This document shows, piece after piece, positions 6,814-11,063 of a stretch of 11,063 nt of DNA (positions are counted from its first letter, which is position 1; each line of letters starts with the position of its first letter). The translations under genes and the position numbers were made by a program. Source of the stretch: an uncultured Clostridia bacterium (GTDB lineage: Bacteria > Bacillota > Clostridia > Christensenellales > Pumilibacteraceae); contig CANQCB010000046.1 in the NCBI GenBank assembly GCA_947589145.1, forward strand, positions 1-11,063, read 5' to 3'. The notes below the pieces were generated by a model. That model saw only the letters and a program-made list of their open reading frames with translations, had not been told where the DNA came from and did not search any database.

Positions 6814-6823
6814 CCCCCCCCCC
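6814..6823. repeat. Homopolymer of ten C
   Basis: An uninterrupted C10 preceded by six A and one T. It lies about 18 bases upstream of the -35 box of the kinase promoter. Such runs slip readily in replication and in sequencing. Confidence 0.9.
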
Positions 6824-6914
6824 GATTATTTGAGCGGGCGATAATTTCGACTTCGCCTCGGTTTTGGGCGCAAGTCAAATCGGTTATTCGTTGTCGAGAT
6901 AAGGCTTTTCACAC

Positions 6915-6944
6915 AAAAATTCACCTCTTGCGAAGTGAATTTTT
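6915..6944. repeat. AT-rich palindrome, terminator-like or REP-like
   Basis: Perfect 10-bp arms AAAAATTCAC (6915-6924) and GTGAATTTTT (6935-6944) with the 10-base centre ctcttgcgaa. T runs close the stem on both strands, so it could end transcription of the MATE remnant. The core 'cgaagtgaat' also resembles dispersed palindromic repeats of Clostridia; one copy cannot show this. Confidence 0.55.
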
Positions 6945-6987
6945 CTATATTTGAAAGGCGAGCGGACGGCATAGAAAGCCTACCCCG

Positions 6988-7278
6988 CTAATTCATTGGT
7001 TTTACTTTTTTGCAATATGCGTATTTTAATATGAAAATCGATATCGCCGCCGTTATAACTTCAACGATGGGGAAAGTCCACCACACCAAATTGATTACTC
7101 TGTTTGAAAGCGTAAACAGATAAGCTATGGGAAGGACGAGGGCACATAGCCGCAAAAAGGATATAAGGAGCGGAAACAGAGCGTATCGGAACGATGAACA
7201 CCGACGGTTTTACCAAATTACACGTATCAATCCTTTCCCCGAAAGCCTTCATCGAAAAGCTACAAGCCGAATAACCCT
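6988..7278 (-). pseudogene. Decayed 3' end of a MATE-family multidrug efflux transporter gene
   Basis: Conceptual translation of the minus strand gives the last two helices of a MATE antiporter (Na+ or H+ coupled drug export). The pieces are GYSACSFSMKAFG, then after a one-base shift in the G4 run at 7237-7240 KGLIRVIW, a TAA at 7212-7210, then FRYALFPLLISFLRLC, VLPIAYLFTLSNRVINLVWW, TFPIVEVITAAISIFIL and KYAYCKKVKPMN before TAG at 6988. A large aromatic pair plus FPI.E in the last helix, after 'AFGkG...FRyalfP', is the usual C-terminal pattern of the family. There is no start codon and about 80% of the ~450-residue protein is missing. The upstream edge coincides with the stop codon of the DUF5677-like gene, suggesting that the rest was replaced or deleted there. 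Confidence 0.7.
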
Positions 7279-8466
7279 TTACTGTTTTATATTGCCATAA
7301 TGTCGCTCAAACAGTTCTGTACTTCTTTGACTATATTGCTCGTTTAATAAAGTAAAATCCTTTTCCGCTTTCGCTATGATATCGATACCGTTGATTTTCG
7401 CATCAACGCCCAAGTCCTTGCACAAAAAGATGTAAGAGTTTTTCAGAGTCATATAAAGCATTATTGATACTTCGAAATAATGCAGCAGCGGATATTTCGC
7501 ACCTGAAACACTCCCATGAGTAAAGCCATTGCACAATTTATAAAAATGTGCAAGCGTATCAAAGCACTGCGTTTCACCTTTTTCATGGGTTTTTTTCAAA
7601 AACTTCAATACGCCGTATACCGAGTATGGCTTTTGCTTAACCACATCATGATAATGCTCGATTTTGTCCACCCATCCATAATGCAGATAGTCGCTTTTTG
7701 AGGTCTTACTTTTGTTTATGCGCTCATTATAGAGTTTATTAAACTCGTCGGGATACTCTTGTTCGCAACAACTTTGCCTGATCTCAAAATTTGAAAACAT
7801 GAAATGCTCATCTAATAAATCGGGATTATCCCTCAACAAAATCAATTTCAAGTATAGCTCAATAATTGCTCTGCATATAGGATAGCAACTACCTAAAAAA
7901 TTGTCCCCTAAAAGCGACAGCGCCGCTAATGATTTGGTCGAGATTGAAGAATACAACGAGAGGAATTTGTTATCTTTGTGGCTATCGTTAATCAATTCAT
8001 TCATTCGCATAGCCATAACAAAAAGGTCGTAAGGAAGATTATGCACCAAAAATAATTCTCCGTCCATAAGCGGCAAATTTCTGAAATGCGAACTTCCGTA
8101 CGGTCTCAATTTTATGTTTTGGATAACGTTGTTGACTAATTCATTTTTATAATCTTCGCTTTTTTCGCGCGCCGCTCTTTCTTCGTCGGACAAAAAGATT
8201 ATATTCGACAAGTGGCAACCCACGATAGTTTTGCAAATATCAAAATCAATCGGCGTACTACCGGATAGTATACGTTCTCGTGATATCGATAAGTCATAGT
8301 AGTTATATATCTCCGGATTTGTTTTCATCACGCGATGTTTCATGGTGATGAGAAAATTGCCCTTTATATATTTTTTGCCAAAAATATTGCGAAGGGCTTC
8401 GTCGTTCTTTTTTTCAAACGTTTCAGGATCGGAAAATAATCCCATTGGATCTGATTGATTTATCAT
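7279..8466 (-). CDS. DUF5677-like protein of unknown function
   Basis: 395 residues, no signal peptide or clear membrane helix. Residues ~165-345 resemble DUF5677: a mostly helical stretch with SLLGDNFLGSCYPICRAIIEL (R199 and E203 in RAIIEL) and, after a charged middle part, FYKLCNGFTHGSV with H317. The function of that family is not known to me. The HEPN ribonuclease motif RxxxxH was looked for and is absent. The N-terminal ~160 residues are charged and unrecognised. The ATG is preceded by a strong AAAGGAGGTCA 7 bases away; a TATACT at 8490-8485 may be the -10 of its own promoter. The gene is visibly more AT-rich than everything else here and uses many AAA, TTA and ATA codons, which suggests recent transfer. 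It ends exactly where a broken MATE gene begins. Confidence 0.75.
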   Translation of the reverse strand: MINQSDPMGLFSDPETFEKKNDEALRNIFGKKYIKGNFLITMKHRVMKTNPEIYNYYDLSISRERILSGSTPIDFDICKTIVGCHLSNIIFLSDEERAAREKSEDYKNELVNNVIQNIKLRPYGSSHFRNLPLMDGELFLVHNLPYDLFVMAMRMNELINDSHKDNKFLSLYSSISTKSLAALSLLGDNFLGSCYPICRAIIELYLKLILLRDNPDLLDEHFMFSNFEIRQSCCEQEYPDEFNKLYNERINKSKTSKSDYLHYGWVDKIEHYHDVVKQKPYSVYGVLKFLKKTHEKGETQCFDTLAHFYKLCNGFTHGSVSGAKYPLLHYFEVSIMLYMTLKNSYIFLCKDLGVDAKINGIDIIAKAEKDFTLLNEQYSQRSTELFERHYGNIKQ

Positions 8467-8502
8467 TGCCTGACCTCCTTTTCAAGTATATAAAAACCCA
8501 TA

Positions 8503-8552
8503 TTAAAATAAAATGTCCCTGACTGAAATATTACACATTCCGGTCAGGGACA
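8503..8552 (-). terminator. Rho-independent terminator of the surface-protein operon
   Basis: Perfect 10-bp inverted repeat TGTCCCTGAC (8514-8523) and GTCAGGGACA (8543-8552) with a 19-base loop. Read on the minus strand it is followed by TTTTATTTTAAT. It lies 28 bases after the TAG at 8581 and not after the earlier TAA at 8914. Confidence 0.8.
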
Positions 8553-8580
8553 CTTGGCTTTATTTCACCAAATGACTGCC

Positions 8581-8913
8581 CTATTTTTTCTTCGGCGGCA
8601 GCGGGCGGCGGACTGCCTTATGCAAAGGCTTCAAGGGAAGGTGCAACTTGCTCGGCGAACGCTTTGCAATGTCGACGACAATCACTTCCTGCGGGGGATT
8701 GTCGGGAGTTTTGTAGAGCGCGATCTCGCCCTTCTCCCACGTCTTGCCCGCGGGGTCAAACCAATACACTTTTCTGCCGCGACGGCGGAACATGACGCCG
8801 ATGACGTCGATCCCGTACTCGTCCTTCTCCGCCTCCTTGTAGGTCTCAACGTCGCGGATCTCCTTTTTTGAAAGTTCCTCGACAACAAGCTCCTCTTCTT
8901 CGAGAGCGAGCTC
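8581..8913 (-). pseudogene. In-frame C-terminal extension of the repeat-domain protein, beyond an internal TAA
   Basis: The frame of the 592-residue protein continues after the TAA at 8914-8916 for 110 codons to TAG at 8581. It starts ELALEEEELVVEELSKKEIR, an acidic linker like those earlier in the protein, then VETYKEAEKDEYGIDVIGVM, and a compact basic domain FRRRGRKVYWFDPAGKTWEK, GEIALYKTPDNPPQEVIVVD, ending KLHLPLKPLHKAVRRPLPPKKK in part. The first in-frame ATG (8793) has no ribosome binding site and lies inside the domain. A separate gene is therefore unlikely; this is either the lost end of a nonsense-mutated gene, a product made by stop readthrough, or a sequencing error. A change from CAA to TAA would explain it. 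Confidence 0.7.
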
Positions 8914-10692
8914 TTATACGGAATCGGGTTCCTCAACGGGTTCTTCCGCGGCGGGTTCGTCGTCCGTTGCGGCGGCCTCGTCGAGTTTGTCGGCGCGAGC
9001 AAACGAGACGTCGTTTAACTTATTTTTCACGACGCGGCGCGCAAGCCCCTTGTTTATAAGTTCCACTATGCCCTCGTAGGGGAGATAGTAATCCTCCGCA
9101 ACGCGATTGATACGCTCCCCGCCGAGCCTCTCCATGGCGGCGGCGTACAACTCCATGGCGTAACGCACCCGCCGCTCGTTTTTAAGACGGTACATGCAGG
9201 GCGTGTCGGTGTACGTGGCGTTATCCGAAACATCCTCGACCTTGTACTTGCTGCCTTCATAATCGGCGGCGTTGAGGGGAAGATACAAACACATGGTATT
9301 CCCGCGGAAAGCGAGGCGGGCGACGACCGTCCGACCCATGTGGAACGTCTCGCGCAGGCGGCTTGTGCGCGCCTTGACTTTTTTGTAAGAAAGCAGTTCG
9401 TTTTTGAGAGCCGTGTAACGATTTTTCACGTCGTCGCCCGACTGTATGTACCTCGCCAAAAACGTCCTCTCATACCGCAGAACGCCCTCGAACGACTCCT
9501 CTTCGACCGGCTCGTCTTTTGCGGGAACGATTGGCGCGGCGAGTTCTTCCTCGGGCGCAACCTCTTCCTCGGGCGCAACCTCTTCCTCGGGGGCCGCCTG
9601 CTCTTCGCTGCTCTGCGGGAAAGTCGCCTCGCCGCCTATAACTTTAATAAGCCCCTTGCGAATGAGCGCGCCGGTGCTCTCGTAGGGCAGATAGAAGTCC
9701 TCCGCCTCGCGCTCTATGCGAACCGCTCCCGCCTGTTCCATGACTGCCGCAATGAGGTCGACGGCGTAGCGTACGCGTCGCGCGTTCTTTATGCGGTACA
9801 TAAGCGGCGTATCGGCACACGAAGCGTTCTCGGACACGTCCTCGACAAGGTACTTGGTGTCCGCATAGTCGGCGGCGTTCAGCGCAAGATAGAGGCACAG
9901 CGTCTTGCCGCGGAAAGAGAACCGCGCCACGGCGTTGCGGCCGATACGGAATGTTTCGCGCTTCCAGCTCATGCGCGCCTTGACTTTCTTGTAGGAAAGC
10001 AGTTCGTTTTTGAGGTCGGTATACCACTGCTTCGTCTCATCTCTCGACTGAATGAGCCGCGCGGTGAAACTGCGGTCGTAACTCACCGTGCCGCCCTCTT
10101 CCTCGGGAATCTCTTCCGGGACAGGCTCGATGACGATTTCCGGCTCGGGTTCGGGTTCCGGCTCGGGTTCGGGCTCGGGTTCGGGCTCGGGTTCGGGCTC
10201 CGCGACGGACTCCGCGACTTCGATGACATAGACCGCCGCCATTCCCTGATAGCGGACGATGACGTTCTTTTTGCCCTTAGCTGTGAGATCGGGGACTATG
10301 ACGACGCAACTCTCAACGGGTCCGCCCTCTTCGAGTTGATTGAGCGTCTCTTGGTTCATCGCAACATAGTTCCACACGACCTCGTTCTGCGGCGCGTCGC
10401 TGTACTTCGCGTTGACGATGAGCCCTTCGCAGTTGAATGTTTCGCCGGGCGCGAACCTTCGTTCTACCATGGAAACGTCGAGTTCGATGCCCGTGAGTTT
10501 CCGCTCTGCAGGCGTGATCTCCACCTTCGAGGAAGTTTTGTTCTTCCCGATGCGGTGCAGAAGTACGGCGAACACGATGACGAAGAGGATCACCAGTGCG
10601 ACCTGTGCGATGAGTAGCCAGAAGAGCGCCGTTTCCAGCGTCCAATCCAGCGTTTTGCCGAAAATTGTGATTTCATCGAGCGTGTTAATCAT
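8914..10692 (-). CDS. Membrane-anchored Ig-like protein with two copies of an uncharacterised 147-residue domain
   Basis: 592 residues. One membrane helix at ~22-45 follows a short N-terminus. Residues 66-160 look like a bacterial Ig-like domain (LTGIELDVSMVERRFAPGE, then GLIVNAKYSD and ending VRYQGMAAVYVIEV). A Glu-Pro repeat (165-185) acts as a stiff spacer. Domain copies follow at 205-351 and 407-553, joined by an acidic linker with EEEVAP repeats. Both copies share LKNELLSYKKVKAR, LCLYL or MCLYL, LNAADY, YxVEDVS, DTPxMYRxKNxRRVRYA and EDxYLPYE. I have a general recollection of this domain in gut Clostridia, without known function. The product ends EEPVEEPDSV at a TAA, but the frame continues meaningfully to 8581, so the protein is probably truncated. 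GAGGG lies 7 bases before the ATG, which overlaps the upstream gene's TGA as ATGA. Confidence 0.85.
   Translation of the reverse strand: MINTLDEITIFGKTLDWTLETALFWLLIAQVALVILFVIVFAVLLHRIGKNKTSSKVEITPAERKLTGIELDVSMVERRFAPGETFNCEGLIVNAKYSDAPQNEVVWNYVAMNQETLNQLEEGGPVESCVVIVPDLTAKGKKNVIVRYQGMAAVYVIEVAESVAEPEPEPEPEPEPEPEPEPEPEIVIEPVPEEIPEEEGGTVSYDRSFTARLIQSRDETKQWYTDLKNELLSYKKVKARMSWKRETFRIGRNAVARFSFRGKTLCLYLALNAADYADTKYLVEDVSENASCADTPLMYRIKNARRVRYAVDLIAAVMEQAGAVRIEREAEDFYLPYESTGALIRKGLIKVIGGEATFPQSSEEQAAPEEEVAPEEEVAPEEELAAPIVPAKDEPVEEESFEGVLRYERTFLARYIQSGDDVKNRYTALKNELLSYKKVKARTSRLRETFHMGRTVVARLAFRGNTMCLYLPLNAADYEGSKYKVEDVSDNATYTDTPCMYRLKNERRVRYAMELYAAAMERLGGERINRVAEDYYLPYEGIVELINKGLARRVVKNKLNDVSFARADKLDEAAATDDEPAAEEPVEEPDSV
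9034..9474 (-). repeat. Second copy of the duplicated 147-residue domain
   Basis: Encodes residues 407-553, from LRYERTFLARYIQ to KGLARRV. It aligns end to end, without obvious gaps, with the copy encoded at 9640-10080. The DNA is clearly diverged, so the duplication is not recent. Confidence 0.8.
9545..9592 (-). repeat. 18-base tandem repeat in the acidic linker
   Basis: Two identical units tcttcctcgggcgcaacc at 9545-9562 and 9563-9580 and a partial third to about 9592. They encode EEEVAP repeats between the two domain copies. Near-perfect identity suggests recent slippage. Confidence 0.75.
9640..10080 (-). repeat. First copy of the duplicated 147-residue domain
   Basis: Encodes residues 205-351, from SYDRSFTARLIQ to KGLIKVI. 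Predicted mixed alpha/beta with many Arg and Lys residues flanking a hydrophobic LCLYLALNAADY core. Confidence 0.8.
10138..10200 (-). repeat. Glu-Pro codon repeat
   Basis: Alternating GAG/GAA and CCC/CCG/CCA-type codons giving ten Glu-Pro pairs (residues 165-185), built from a 12-base unit near ggctcgggttcg. It forms an extended spacer that lifts the downstream domains away from the membrane anchor. Copy number may vary between strains. Confidence 0.85.
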
Positions 10693-11063
10693 TTTGTTCC
10701 CTCACTCTGTGATTGATTTTTCTTATTTTTCCGCCTTCTGACGAACAGAAGTGCGTAAATGCCTACCAAAAATTGCGATGCGAAGATGCAGACGAACAGC
10801 GTGACATCGAGACCTCCGTTCGGATAAATGAAGTTCGAGAGCACTTCGATCGCGAACTTCGTCTCCGCGTCGCTGTAATTCGAGGTATCCGCGACGGTTG
10901 CCTTCGCGTAGTATATGCCGGCTGCCAACTCCGTGATGTCTCCCTCGATCTCCTGCGTGCACGCCTCGTCGTAATAGTAGCGGATGACCGCTTCGCCGAA
11001 CTTCGCCACAGGCGCCTCGCCCTCGCCGAGCCCGTTGCCCTGCACGACGGTGCCGTCGCCCGA
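10689..11063 (-). CDS. Surface protein with Ig-like repeat and C-terminal membrane anchor, C-terminal fragment
   Basis: The frame is open to the right edge, so the gene is cut at its 5' end; 124 residues are present. The visible part begins SGDGTVVQGNGLGEGE and contains one beta-sandwich repeat, including RYYYDEACTQEIEGDITEL and AAGIYYAKATVADTSNY, a pattern of bacterial Ig-like/MBG-type adhesin repeats. A membrane helix (VTLFVCIFASQFLVGIYALLF, shown in part) follows, then the basic stop-transfer RRRKNKKNQS. The protein is therefore probably exported with a short cytoplasmic tail. The GTG at 11045 is an internal Val codon, not a start. The TGA overlaps the ATG of the next gene as ATGA, so the two envelope proteins are co-translated. 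Confidence 0.8.
   Translation of the reverse strand, partial: SGDGTVVQGNGLGEGEAPVAKFGEAVIRYYYDEACTQEIEGDITELAAGIYYAKATVADTSNYSDAETKFAIEVLSNFIYPNGGLDVTLFVCIFASQFLVGIYALLFVRRRKNKKNQSQSEGTK

Larger units (their letters stand above)
6598..6987. other. 390-base intergenic region: leader, promoter, poly-C tract and palindrome
   Basis: No convincing gene. It holds, from the left, the presumed leader of the kinase gene with an inverted repeat (6629-6669), the kinase promoter (6768-6796), a run of ten C (6814-6823), and an AT-rich palindrome (6915-6944). I see nothing recognisable in 6824-6914. Confidence 0.6.

Noticed and set aside
7061..7252. 63-codon minus-strand frame as a gene
   Set aside because: It is an out-of-frame reading of the MATE remnant; the transporter-like sequence is in the neighbouring frame.
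7279..8466. HEPN toxin or nuclease assignment for the DUF5677-like protein
   Set aside because: No RxxxxH motif is present, and no antitoxin-like partner gene is adjacent.
8581..8793. Stand-alone 70-codon gene starting at the ATG at 8793
   Set aside because: No ribosome binding site, and the frame upstream to 8913 encodes a linker and part of the same domain, so this ATG is internal.
8914..8916. TAA read as a sense codon through an altered genetic code
   Set aside because: TAA ends the hydrolase, galE, lipoprotein and DUF5677-like genes normally, and TGA and TAG also act as stops here.
10138..10200. CRISPR-like array
   Set aside because: The repeat has no spacers and is in frame within a coding region as Glu-Pro codons.
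9340..10617. 425-codon open frame on the plus strand
   Set aside because: It lies opposite the repeat-domain gene, has no ribosome binding site, and its FGFRLGFGLGFG stretch is just the antisense of the Glu-Pro codon repeat.

Overview
The window looks like a chromosomal segment of an uncultured gut-type Bacillota, most likely Clostridia. That placement is inference. It rests on clear AGGAGG-type ribosome binding sites, TTGACA/TATAAT promoters, a lipoprotein with BspA-type leucine-rich repeats, and a repeat-bearing envelope protein of a kind I associate with gut Clostridia. No rRNA, tRNA, CRISPR array, transposase or integrase was seen.

Layout. (a) 1-2379, minus strand: a probable operon of an alpha/beta hydrolase, a type I signal peptidase and the start of an ABC ATPase. 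The peptidase begins 2 bases after the hydrolase stop, and the peptidase and ATPase genes overlap by an ATGA. (b) 2380-2516: divergent promoter region with two strong sigma-A-type promoters. One drives a cytoplasmic cyclophilin (plus strand, 2517-3038); the other sits so close to the hydrolase ATG that its mRNA should be leaderless. (c) 3078-4085, minus: UDP-glucose 4-epimerase galE, convergent with the cyclophilin. (d) 4242-5574, minus: a BspA-type lipoprotein followed by a small four-helix membrane protein with a TTG start; the lipoprotein also appears leaderless. (e) 5662-6597, minus: a stand-alone kinase of the aminoglycoside phosphotransferase/fructosamine kinase fold with a long leader. 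(f) 6598-7278: non-coding DNA with a poly-C run, a palindrome and the decayed 3' end of a MATE transporter gene. (g) 7279-8466, minus: an AT-rich DUF5677-like gene that starts exactly where the MATE remnant is cut off, so probably acquired. (h) 8503-11063, minus: a surface-protein operon. It contains the membrane-anchored end of an Ig-like-domain protein, then a large anchored protein with an Ig-like domain, a Glu-Pro linker and two copies of an uncharacterised domain of about 147 residues. This second gene carries an in-frame TAA at 8914-8916, after which the same frame continues for 110 codons with sensible protein sequence. The operon ends in a clear terminator at 8503-8552.

Most noteworthy are the interrupted repeat-domain protein, the two independent promoter-to-ATG arrangements that predict leaderless mRNAs beside genes with ordinary ribosome binding sites, and the AT-rich gene abutting a truncated transporter. 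No self-evident new multi-gene system was found. The nearest candidate is the two-gene envelope operon at the right edge, whose repeated domain has no function I can name.
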